Source of the DNA: Peptacetobacter sp900539645
GTDB taxonomy: Bacteria; Bacillota; Clostridia; Peptostreptococcales; Peptostreptococcaceae
Assembly (NCBI RefSeq): GCF_047807365.1
Contig: NZ_JBLOUI010000008.1
Coordinates: 1 to 60,631, forward strand
Direction of reading: 5' to 3'
Length of the DNA: 60,631 bases
In this document: in pieces, positions 25,231 through 33,595 of the stretch
Layout of the letters: each line of letters starts with the position of its first letter
Position numbering within the stretch: position 1 is the stretch's first letter
Notes under the pieces: generated by a model
Told to the model about the DNA's origin: nothing
The model's database searches: none
Seen by the model: only the letters and a program-made list of their open reading frames with translations
Program-made: the position numbers and the translations under genes

Positions 25231-27369
25231 TTATACATTCATACTTAATGCTATTCTATTTTTTTCCTTGTCAACATTTACAACCTTAACATCTATTATA
25301 TCCCCAACAGATACAACTTCCATAGGATCATTTACCTTTACACCCATTTCTTTCTTGTGAACAAGTCCATCAGTTTTAACACCTATATCAACAAATGCAC
25401 CAAAATCTACAACATTTCTAACAGTACCTTTAAGCACCATTCCATCTCTTAAATCATCCATGCTAAGCACATCAGTTCTAAGAATTGGCTTCATACCATC
25501 TTCTCTAGGGTCTCTACCTGGTCTTTTAATCTCTGCAATTATATCCTTTATTGTAGGAACACCTGATTCAAGTTCTTCTGCTAATTTAGTTAATCCCACA
25601 ACCTTAACTTTTTCATCTATATCTTTTAAATTTCCATTTTTTATATCGTCTTTAGAGTATTCAAGTACAGTTAGCATTTTTTCACAAGTAGCATAACTTT
25701 CTGGATGAACTCCTGTATTATCAAGAGGATTTTTAGCTTCTGGAATTCTTAAAAATCCCGCACACTGTGTAAATGCTTTTGGACCAAGTTTGCTTACTTT
25801 TTTAATTTCACTTCTAGATTTGAATTCTCCATTTTCTTCTCTATATGCTACGATATTTTTAGCTACAGCTGAGCTAATTCCCGCAACATGTTCTAAAAGC
25901 GATGCAGATGCTGTATTTAAGTCCGCACCTACACTATTTACCGCATCCTCTACAACACCGTCTAATACTTCTTCAAGTCTTTTTCCATTAACATCGTGCT
26001 GATACTGTCCAACACCTATGCTCTTTGGATCTATTTTTATAAGCTCTGCAAGAGGATCCTGAATTCTTCTAGCTATAGAAATTGCACCTCTAATAGATAC
26101 GTTGATGTCTGGATGCTCTTTAGCTGCTAATTCTGAAGCGGAATATACAGATGCCCCTGCTTCACTTACTATCACGTATTTAACGTCTAAATTATTATCT
26201 TTTATCATCTTCGCCACAAATGCTTCAGATTCTCTAGAAGCTGTACCATTTCCGATAGCTATTATATCTATATCGTGTTTTTTAATTAATCCAATTAATT
26301 CCTTTTCTGCCTCAGATTTTTTAGCTTGACTTCCTGTAACAAATACAACCGCTGAGTCTAAGAATTTACCATTTCTATCAACTACCGCAATCTTACATCC
26401 TGTTCTAATTCCAGGGTCAAATCCCATAACATTTTTACCATGTATAGGTGGCTGAAGAAGTAGGCTGTTTAAGTTCTTACCGAATACACTTATTGCTCTT
26501 TCCTGACCTTTTTCTGTAAGCTCATTTCTTATTTCTCTTTCAATCGCAGGGAAAATAAGTCTCTTATACGCATCTTCTATAGCTTCAACAACTATTTCCC
26601 TACATTTTCCAGATAATTTTTTAGTATATCTTCTTTCTATCCAACCTTTTACATATTCGTCGTCTATCTCTATCTTAACCTTTAAGATTTTTTCATTTTC
26701 TCCCCTATTTACCGCAAGTATTCTGTGTGGTGCTATGTATTTAACTGGCTCTGAATAGTCGTAATACATTTCGTAAACAGTCTTTTCATCAGAGCTTCCC
26801 TTAGATACAACTCTACCTCTATTTCTTGCATTCTCTCTTAAATATTTTCTAACTTCTGCATCATCTGAAACAATCTCAGCAATTATATCATTAACACCTT
26901 TTAAAACATCCTCTACAGATTTTAAATCTTTTTCTTCGTCTATATACTTGCTAGCTAGTCCATTTACGTCATCAGTTTTACCATACATTATCTCAAGTGC
27001 AGGTTTTTCTAAGCCCTTTTCCTTAGCAATAGATGCTCTAGTTCTCTTTTTCTTCTTAAATGGTGCGTAAACATCCTCAACTTCCTGAAGAGTATTCGCC
27101 TTCTCAACAGCCTTAGAAATCTCCTTAGTCAATTTCCCCTGCTCGTCAATAAGTCTAATAACATCTTCCTTTCTAGACTCTAAATTTCTAAGATAAACTA
27201 GTTTTTCGTGGAACTGTCTAAGAACAGTATCACTCATCTCACCAGTCTTTTCCTTTCTATATCTCGCAATGAACGGAATAGTATTCCCCTCATCAATAAG
27301 CTCTATAGTATTAACAACCTGAAAATCCTTTAGGTTGAACTCTTCCTTCAAAATATTATTAATATCCAC
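25231..27369 (-). CDS. tex: Tex-family RNA-binding transcription accessory protein
   Basis: This 712-residue cytosolic nucleic-acid-binding protein is related to eukaryotic Spt6. In order it has an N-terminal helical region, a YqgF-like RNase H fold (about 318-440: GFDPGIRTGCKIAVVD), helix-hairpin-helix repeats (about 480-550) and a C-terminal S1 domain (about 640-710: GMVLKGTVRNVVDFGAFVDIG). Length and domain order are normal. It stands alone between a terminator and the repeat-rich zone behind prfB. Confidence 0.95.
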   Translation of the reverse strand: MDINNILKEEFNLKDFQVVNTIELIDEGNTIPFIARYRKEKTGEMSDTVLRQFHEKLVYLRNLESRKEDVIRLIDEQGKLTKEISKAVEKANTLQEVEDVYAPFKKKKRTRASIAKEKGLEKPALEIMYGKTDDVNGLASKYIDEEKDLKSVEDVLKGVNDIIAEIVSDDAEVRKYLRENARNRGRVVSKGSSDEKTVYEMYYDYSEPVKYIAPHRILAVNRGENEKILKVKIEIDDEYVKGWIERRYTKKLSGKCREIVVEAIEDAYKRLIFPAIEREIRNELTEKGQERAISVFGKNLNSLLLQPPIHGKNVMGFDPGIRTGCKIAVVDRNGKFLDSAVVFVTGSQAKKSEAEKELIGLIKKHDIDIIAIGNGTASRESEAFVAKMIKDNNLDVKYVIVSEAGASVYSASELAAKEHPDINVSIRGAISIARRIQDPLAELIKIDPKSIGVGQYQHDVNGKRLEEVLDGVVEDAVNSVGADLNTASASLLEHVAGISSAVAKNIVAYREENGEFKSRSEIKKVSKLGPKAFTQCAGFLRIPEAKNPLDNTGVHPESYATCEKMLTVLEYSKDDIKNGNLKDIDEKVKVVGLTKLAEELESGVPTIKDIIAEIKRPGRDPREDGMKPILRTDVLSMDDLRDGMVLKGTVRNVVDFGAFVDIGVKTDGLVHKKEMGVKVNDPMEVVSVGDIIDVKVVNVDKEKNRIALSMNV

Positions 27370-27447
27370 CTAGGTCACTCCCATCTTAAAATCATTTACT
27401 ATAACTAATATTATACTTCAAAAAACAAACTTCTCCAACATCTTGCT

Positions 27448-27665
27448 CTTCAGATACATTTACTTAATTCGTCTTTTAACTCGGTAAAATTTTCAAAACT
27501 AGTAAACTAGAAGAAGGGAGTAGACTTGCACTACACGCCCGTCGCCTGTAGAGGCGCAGTATCGTCTACTTCAGATATATTTACTTAATTCGTTTTTTAA
27601 CTCGGTAAAAAATTCAAACATAGTAAACTAAAAGAAGGGAGTAGCTTGCACTACACGCCCGTCGC
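27448..27665. repeat. Tandem direct repeat of 121-bp period between tex and prfB
   Basis: The stretch from CTTCAGATA through GCCCGTCGC occurs at 27448-27545 and again at 27569-27665, with about 90 percent identity over the shared part. Each copy includes AACTCGGTAAAA, AGAAGGGAGTAG and CACTACACGCCCGTCGC. The second copy is the left arm of a long inverted repeat that runs into prfB. Confidence 0.9.
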
Positions 27666-27756
27666 ATTCATAGGCGCCAGTGTAGGCAAGCTACTCCCTT
27701 CTTTTTTTCTACTTATTTAATTTTTTCCGAGTTAAATACGAATTAATAAATATATC
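27574..27756. repeat. Long inverted repeat overlapping the 3' end of prfB, contains its terminator
   Basis: Left arm 27574-27649 and right arm 27686-27756 are reverse complements over about 70 bp with a few mismatches and gaps. The innermost part (AAGAAGGGAGTAGCTTGC with its complement, then CTACAC/GTGTAG) is the prfB terminator with T-run on the minus strand. The outer part of the right arm is the last 15 or so codons of prfB. Confidence 0.88.
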
Positions 27757-28822
27757 AATATTTCCATTCATCACAGCATCAACGTTTCCAGTTTCCGTAT
27801 TAGTTCTATGGTCTTTTACCATTTTATACGGCTGGAAAACATATGATCTTATCTGGCTACCCCAAGTTATCTGAGTGTATTTGCCCTGTAAATCTTCAAT
27901 CTTTTCCTTCTGTTCCATTTCCTTAATATCAATCAGCTTAGCCATAAGCATTCTCATCGCAACTTCTCTATTAAGGTGCTGAGACCTTTCATTCTGACAC
28001 TGAACTGTAATTCCCGTTGGAAGATGAGTTATTCTAACAGCAGAGTCTGTAGTATTTACATGCTGACCACCTGCACCAGATGCTCTATATGTATCCACTT
28101 TTAAATCGCTCTGATTTATCTCTACTTCTATATTTTCATCTAATTCTGGGATTACATCAACAGATGCAAAAGATGTGTGTCTTTTTCCAGAAGGGTCAAA
28201 CGGAGAAATTCTTACAATTCTATGTACTCCTTTTTCTCCCTTTAAATATCCATAGGCATTATCTCCTTGGATAAGCATTACAGCTGTTTTTATACCAGCT
28301 TCTGGATCTGAAATTAAGTCTAAAAGCTTAACCTTGTAGTCTCTACCTTCTGCCCATCTTATATACATTCTAAGAAGCATCTGAGCCCAATCCTGAGCAT
28401 CTAGACCTCCTGTACCGGCATTTATAGACACAATTGCGTTGTTTTTGTCGTATTCACCACTTAAAAGTGTCTGAATAGTCATCTCATCTATAACATCTTT
28501 TAATTTGTTTATAGAATCAGAAACTTCCTTCTCTATATCTTCTGAATCGTCTTCTTCAAGTCCAAGCTCGATTAATACTTCTATATCTTCAAGATTTTTT
28601 TGAAGCTGCTCAAATTTTTCTACAGTCTCACAAAGTTTTTTGTTTTCCTGAAGAACTTTATGAGCCTTTTCATTATCTTCCCAAAAATCCTGTCTTTCCA
28701 TATCTTGCTCGTTTTCTATTATCTTTTCTTTGAGTCTTTCTATGTCAAAGAGAAACACTCAATTCTTGTATATTTTCAGACATCGCATCTAATTCGTGTC
28801 TGTATTCCTGCACATTTAGCAT
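27709..28822 (-). CDS. prfB: Peptide chain release factor 2, with programmed +1 frameshift
   Basis: It terminates translation at UGA and UAA. Translation starts at the ATG at 28822 (GGAGG 7 nt upstream) and reads 25 codons to CTT followed by an in-frame TGA at codon 26 (28747-28745). A +1 slip on CTTTGAC continues with GAC and gives 370 residues in all. This is the classical RF2 autoregulation site; the upstream Shine-Dalgarno-like booster is weak here (GAGTG). The downstream frame has the peptidyl-tRNA hydrolysis motif GAGGQHVN. The 3' end lies within a long inverted repeat. secA ends 29 bp upstream. Confidence 0.95.
28744..28750 (-). promoter_or_regulatory. RF2 programmed frameshift site
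   Basis: CTT TGA C at codons 25-26 of prfB, identical to the slippery site in most bacteria. Slow UGA decoding when RF2 is scarce favours the +1 slip, so RF2 controls its own level. Confidence 0.95.
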
Positions 28823-28850
28823 TTTATCCTCCTAAATTGCCTTTATCTTA

Positions 28851-31523
28851 TTATCTTCCACAGCAGTTTTTATATTTTTTACCGCTTCCACAAGGACATG
28901 GATCATTTCTTCCTACTTTTTTATCAGCTACAACTGGTTTTTTACCTGTTCCTTCTGTATCAGGAGATTCTAATTTATCTACATCTACTACAGCTTTTCT
29001 TTCAGCTGGAACTTCAACAGTTATATTGAATAAGAACTTAACTGTATCTTCTCTTATAAGTTTGTTCATATCGTCAAACATGTCGAAACCTTCCATTTTG
29101 TATGCTATAACTGGGTCCTGCTGTCCTAAAGCTCTTAGTCCTATACCCTGACGTAACTGATCCATAGCATCTATATGGTCTATCCAATGATTATCAACAG
29201 ACTGAAGAAGTACTATTCTTTCAACTTCTCTCATTCTATCTGAACCTATATTTTCTTCTTTTATATTGTATAACTGATTTGCTCTTTCGTAAACTTTTTC
29301 AGTTAATTCTATAGAATTTAATCCTTCAAAGTCTATATCTTCAAGGCTTCCAACCGGCATAAATTTAGCGTACATATGTTTTTTGAATCCTTCTGCACTG
29401 AATCCAGTTTCTAAATCGTACTCTTCTACTCCGCTCTGAACTATTGAGTGAATCATATCCTGAATCTGTTCCTGTAAGTTTTCTCCAGCAAGAACTCTTC
29501 TTCTTTCTTTGTATATGATTTCTCTCTGTTTATTCATAACATCATCGTATTCTAGGACATGTTTTCTTATACCGAAGTTTTTTCCTTCGACTTTTTTCTG
29601 AGCAGATTCTATAGATTTAGTAAGCATTCTATGTTCTATTGGCATATCTTCCTCTAATCCTATTTTATCTACTAATCCCTGAATTCTATCAGAACCGAAT
29701 AATCTCATTAAATCGTCGTCAAGTGCTATATAGAATCTTGAAGAACCTGGGTCACCCTGTCTACCTGCACGACCTCTTAACTGGTTGTCTATACGTCTTG
29801 ATTCATGTCTTTCTGTACCTATTATACAAAGTCCTCCAGCTGCAAGAACTTCTTTCTGTTCAGCATCAGTCTGTTCTTTAAACTGTTTGTATAATTTCTG
29901 GTATGTTTTTCTAGCTGCATCTAATTCTTCATTTTCTTCAACACCAGCTACTTCATTAGCAGCATTTACTCTATTTATAGTTTCTTCAGTGAAGTTCATT
30001 TTCTTCATTTCTTTTATAGCCATAAATGAAGGGTTACCACCTAGAAGTATATCTGTACCCCTACCAGCCATATTAGTTGCTATTGTAACAGCACCTAATC
30101 TACCAGCCTGGGCGATTATTTCAGCTTCTTTTTCATGGTATTTTGCATTTAGAACTTCGTGTTTTATTCCTCTTTTTCTTAATATATCTGAAAGTATTTC
30201 AGATTTTTCTATTGAAACAGTACCAACTAGAACTGGCTGTTTTTTAGCATGTCTTTCCACTATATCATCTGCAACAGCATTAAATTTACCTCTTGTACTT
30301 TTGTAAACTGTATCTGGTAAATCTTCTCTTATCATTGGTTTATTTGTAGGTACCTGGAATACGTCCATTTTGTATATTGCTTTGAACTCTTCTTCTTCTG
30401 TTTTAGCAGTACCAGTCATTCCTGATAATTTTTTGTACATTCTGAAGTAGTTCTGGAATGTTATTGTCGCTAAAGTTTTAGATTCTCTCTGAACTTTTAA
30501 TCCTTCTTTAGCTTCTATAGCCTGATGAAGACCATCTGAGTATCTTCTACCAAACATTAAACGTCCTGTAAATTCGTCAACTATTACGATTTCTCCGTCT
30601 TTCTCAACGTAGTCAACATCTCTCTTCATTATAACGTGAGCTTTTAAAGCCTGATTTATATGATGATATAATTCTGTATGAGATACATCAGTTATATTAT
30701 CAACATTGAAGTACATTTCTGCTTTTTTAACACCTGATTCAGTAAGTGAAACAGCTTTATCTTTTTCTTCCTGTTCATAGTCGTCTGGTTTTAAAGTGTT
30801 TACAAATGTATTTGCATCTGTGTATAAATGAGTTGATTTATCCCCAGGTCCAGATATTATAAGTGGAGTTCTAGCTTCATCGACTAATATAGAGTCAACC
30901 TCATCGACTATAGCATAGTTTAATTCTCTCTGAACCATCTGTTCTTCATGAATTACCATGTTGTCTTTTAAGTAGTCGAAACCAAATTCGTTGTTTGTTC
31001 CGTAAGTTATATCGCAGTCATACTGTTTTTTTCTAACTTTTGGACTCTGACCGTGTACTATAACACCTACTGTCATTCCTAAGAATTCGTATACTTTTGC
31101 CATCTGATCGCGGTCACGTTTTGCTAGGTAGTCGTTGACAGTTACAACGTGTACACCTTTTCCTTCAAGGGCATTAAGATATACTGGACAAGTAGCAACA
31201 AGAGTTTTACCTTCCCCAGTTTTCATCTCAGCTATTCTACCTTCGTGAAGTACCATACCACCTATTAACTGAACTTTGTAGTGTCTAAGCCCTAATGTTC
31301 TTTTTGAAGCTTCTCTAACAACTGCAAATGCTTCTGGTAATATATCGTCTACTGTTTCACCGTTAGCTAATCTTTCTTTAAATTTATCAGTCATTCCCCT
31401 TAATTCTTCATCATTCATTGCCTCAAATTTTGGCTCTAATGATTCTATAAGGTCTGCTGTTTTTTCGAATTTTTTTAAATCTTTTCTATCAGCCATATTA
31501 AATAGGCTATCTAAAAAACCCAT
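28851..31523 (-). CDS. secA: Preprotein translocase ATPase SecA
   Basis: This motor protein pushes preproteins through SecYEG. The 890-residue sequence has Walker A MKTGEGKT (about 101-108), DEVDSILVDEA (about 206-216), helicase motif NMAGRGTDI and a C-terminal SEC-C zinc motif (NDPCPCGSGKKYKNCC) that binds SecB or ribosomes in relatives. Length is typical of the housekeeping SecA1. It is transcribed toward prfB, and a TCGACA-N17-TATACT promoter lies at 31654-31682. Confidence 0.98.
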   Translation of the reverse strand: MGFLDSLFNMADRKDLKKFEKTADLIESLEPKFEAMNDEELRGMTDKFKERLANGETVDDILPEAFAVVREASKRTLGLRHYKVQLIGGMVLHEGRIAEMKTGEGKTLVATCPVYLNALEGKGVHVVTVNDYLAKRDRDQMAKVYEFLGMTVGVIVHGQSPKVRKKQYDCDITYGTNNEFGFDYLKDNMVIHEEQMVQRELNYAIVDEVDSILVDEARTPLIISGPGDKSTHLYTDANTFVNTLKPDDYEQEEKDKAVSLTESGVKKAEMYFNVDNITDVSHTELYHHINQALKAHVIMKRDVDYVEKDGEIVIVDEFTGRLMFGRRYSDGLHQAIEAKEGLKVQRESKTLATITFQNYFRMYKKLSGMTGTAKTEEEEFKAIYKMDVFQVPTNKPMIREDLPDTVYKSTRGKFNAVADDIVERHAKKQPVLVGTVSIEKSEILSDILRKRGIKHEVLNAKYHEKEAEIIAQAGRLGAVTIATNMAGRGTDILLGGNPSFMAIKEMKKMNFTEETINRVNAANEVAGVEENEELDAARKTYQKLYKQFKEQTDAEQKEVLAAGGLCIIGTERHESRRIDNQLRGRAGRQGDPGSSRFYIALDDDLMRLFGSDRIQGLVDKIGLEEDMPIEHRMLTKSIESAQKKVEGKNFGIRKHVLEYDDVMNKQREIIYKERRRVLAGENLQEQIQDMIHSIVQSGVEEYDLETGFSAEGFKKHMYAKFMPVGSLEDIDFEGLNSIELTEKVYERANQLYNIKEENIGSDRMREVERIVLLQSVDNHWIDHIDAMDQLRQGIGLRALGQQDPVIAYKMEGFDMFDDMNKLIREDTVKFLFNITVEVPAERKAVVDVDKLESPDTEGTGKKPVVADKKVGRNDPCPCGSGKKYKNCCGR

Positions 31524-31653
31524 AATTCAATCTCTCCTTCGAACTAATTTATGTTATATTTTTACATATTCTAATTTTATGCTATCTTTCATTTTACCAT
31601 AAAAAAAAGGTGTATGTATGAAAATTTGAAAAATAGATTAAGTATATAATTAT

Positions 31654-31682
31654 AGTATAGATTTTTTCTATCAACTTGTCGA
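31654..31682 (-). promoter_or_regulatory. Candidate promoter of secA-prfB
   Basis: On the minus strand TCGACA, 17 bp, TATACT, about 125 bp before the secA ATG. The rest of the 395-bp gap to hpf holds the hpf terminator and AT-rich sequence with nothing else recognised. Confidence 0.5.
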
Positions 31683-31841
31683 ATTGTATTGAAATAACTT
31701 TACTTTTAGCAAACATACTTTTAACATAATATTAAATATTTACTTTTGATGAAGAGATGCAATTGGATATTTCTTTAAAAATAATAATTGGATATTCTAC
31801 ACTACTGTTCATGAAGGAATATATATGATAGAAAAATAGAC

Positions 31842-31879
31842 AAAAAAAGAAACAAGCTAAAAAGCTTGTTTCTTTTTTA
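31842..31879 (-). terminator. Terminator of hpf
   Basis: AAAGAAACAAGCT-TTTT-AGCTTGTTTCTTT is a 13-bp stem with T-runs on both strands, 40 bp beyond the hpf stop. Confidence 0.92.
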
Positions 31880-31919
31880 TGTATAAATTTTTAATTATAA
31901 TCAATTTATATATGATATT

Positions 31920-32480
31920 TTAGTATTCTTCCTGTTCTATTATACCATATCCACCATTTTTACGTTTGTAAACTAGAGCTATTTCATCAGTTGCATCATT
32001 TTTGAATATATAGAAATCATGTCCAACTAATTCCATCTGAAGAACTGCTTCTTCTTCACTCATTGGTTTTATATTTATTCTCTTACGTCTTTTGATTATG
32101 AATAATTCATCTTCAAAATCTTCTAAGTCTTCTTCTAATATAGCATCGTTTATTTCTGGACTATCGAATCTTATACTCTTGTTTTCCTGATGTCTCTTCT
32201 GCATTTTATCTTTGTATTTTTTAAGCTGTATTTTTAATTTGTCAACTACAAGATCTATTGCAGGGTATAAGTTTTCCTGAGATTCTTCTGCTCTTATAAC
32301 ATGACCATTCTTAGGAGCTATAGTTACTTCTATTTTATGTCTTCCTTTCTTAGCACTTACAGTAACTTTTACATCTGTATCTGGGCTTACGTATTTGTCC
32401 AATCTACTTAGTTTGCTTTCTATGTTCTCTTTTATTCCCTGAGTTAATTCCATTTGTTTTCCAGATATAGTAAGTTTCAT
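31920..32480 (-). CDS. hpf: Long-form ribosome hibernation promoting factor (RaiA/YvyD)
   Basis: It binds 30S subunits and joins ribosomes into inactive 100S dimers in stationary phase. The 186-residue protein has the N-terminal S30AE domain (about 1-95: MKLTISGKQMELTQGIKE) and the C-terminal dimerisation domain (about 125-184: RINIKPMSEEEAVLQMELVGHDFYIF). I chose the ATG at 32480 after GGAGAGG; an upstream in-frame extension lacks support. A cluster of DnaA boxes lies about 230-330 bp upstream. Confidence 0.95.
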   Translation of the reverse strand: MKLTISGKQMELTQGIKENIESKLSRLDKYVSPDTDVKVTVSAKKGRHKIEVTIAPKNGHVIRAEESQENLYPAIDLVVDKLKIQLKKYKDKMQKRHQENKSIRFDSPEINDAILEEDLEDFEDELFIIKRRKRINIKPMSEEEAVLQMELVGHDFYIFKNDATDEIALVYKRKNGGYGIIEQEEY

Positions 32481-32710
32481 AACTACCTCTCCTTTCGGTA
32501 TCAAGCCTAATTCCTTTAATATCATCACATATTTCTTGATATTTTCTATTACTTATTACATTTCTTTAAGTAATCGCTTGATATTTATTTCTTGTTATAT
32601 ATATTCTACATACATTTAATATTTCCTTCTTTTTTTATAGAAATTTTTATTTTTTTCTGAAAATTTTACAGAAAATTTCTATTTTTGATAATTGTTTTTA
32701 CACATATATT

Positions 32711-32811
32711 CGTGGATAATGTGGATATTATTCTGTTGATATTGTGGATAAGTTTGTTGATAAGTATTTTTTTGTGCATATTACTTGAGTGTAGGTTTTT
32801 ATTTTTCCACA
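32711..32811. promoter_or_regulatory. Cluster of DnaA-box-like 9-mers
   Basis: Five same-orientation 9-mers resemble TGTGGATAA: CGTGGATAA (32711), TGTGGATAT (32720), TGTTGATAT (32734), TGTGGATAA (32743, perfect) and TGTTGATAA (32755). A reverse-orientation TTTTCCACA follows at 32803. Very AT-rich DNA lies to the right (32820-32990). No dnaA or dnaN is nearby, so this is probably not oriC but could bind or titrate DnaA, or control hpf or the 33019 gene. Confidence 0.6.
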
Positions 32812-33018
32812 GAAAAATGTGTATATTGTTATTAATTTGTTAATTGTTTTTACTTAACATTAATATAGATTTTTTATATATACAATTTTTATCAAATAGA
32901 TTTTATCTATATGTATTGTCAAACGTTTTTTGTTATTTTATTATGTTACTATCTTCTGAATTTACTATATTTTATGTAAATTTAATTAAAATTTTATATT
33001 TAAAGGAGTGTTGATATA

Positions 33019-33579
33019 TTGAATTTTATTAAAGGTAAATCAAAAAAGATAATCTTTTTAATAATTCTCTTTGCTCTAATAATAACAGGAGTAAATGCTA
33101 TTTTACCTATGTATACCTCAGCACCTATATTTATTTCTTCTAATATTATACCCACGGCTATTGTTTCTGCTACATTAGGTCCTATTTTGGGTGCTTTATA
33201 TGCTGCAGTAGCCAGTATTATTCTTAATAATATTGGAATGGGCTCTGGTACTATAATTTATACTCTTATATTTCAAATATTGGAAGCTTTTTTAATTGGT
33301 ATTATATGGTATAAGAATTCTGATTCTATTTTTAAAAATATTATCAAATACATTGTATCTGTTATTGGGTTTACTTTTATAGTAAAACCTTTATCATTCG
33401 CCATTTTCTATCTATTTAATAAAGAAATTCTTGGCGAATTATCTTTCTTAGAATATTTTAGTAATACATATACTTCTTTTATTCAGAATAATTCAACTAA
33501 TACAATCTTAATGTATCGGTTTTCTTTTTTAATTCTACTAATAATCAAGTATATCGTGAATTACTTTAATAAAAAATAA
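33019..33579 (+). CDS. Multi-spanning membrane protein, possibly an ECF-type substrate-binding (S) component
   Basis: The 186-residue protein has about five to six hydrophobic helices and a short positive N-terminus. The small size, helix count and the TATLGPILGALYAAVAS-like segment recall S components of energy-coupling-factor transporters, but I cannot name a family. It starts with TTG after AAAGGAGTG. It ends 17 bp before the rhodanese lipoprotein start, so the two form one plus-strand unit inserted between hpf and the structured RNA. A role in handling a sulfur compound is only a guess from that neighbour. Confidence 0.6.
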   Translation: MNFIKGKSKKIIFLIILFALIITGVNAILPMYTSAPIFISSNIIPTAIVSATLGPILGALYAAVASIILNNIGMGSGTIIYTLIFQILEAFLIGIIWYKNSDSIFKNIIKYIVSVIGFTFIVKPLSFAIFYLFNKEILGELSFLEYFSNTYTSFIQNNSTNTILMYRFSFLILLIIKYIVNYFNKK

Positions 33580-33595
33580 TTTGGAGGTAATTATT

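Noticed and set aside
32701..32990. Chromosomal oriC
   Set aside because: DnaA boxes and AT-rich DNA are present, but no dnaA, dnaN or other origin gene is adjacent, and the flanking genes are not the usual origin neighbours.
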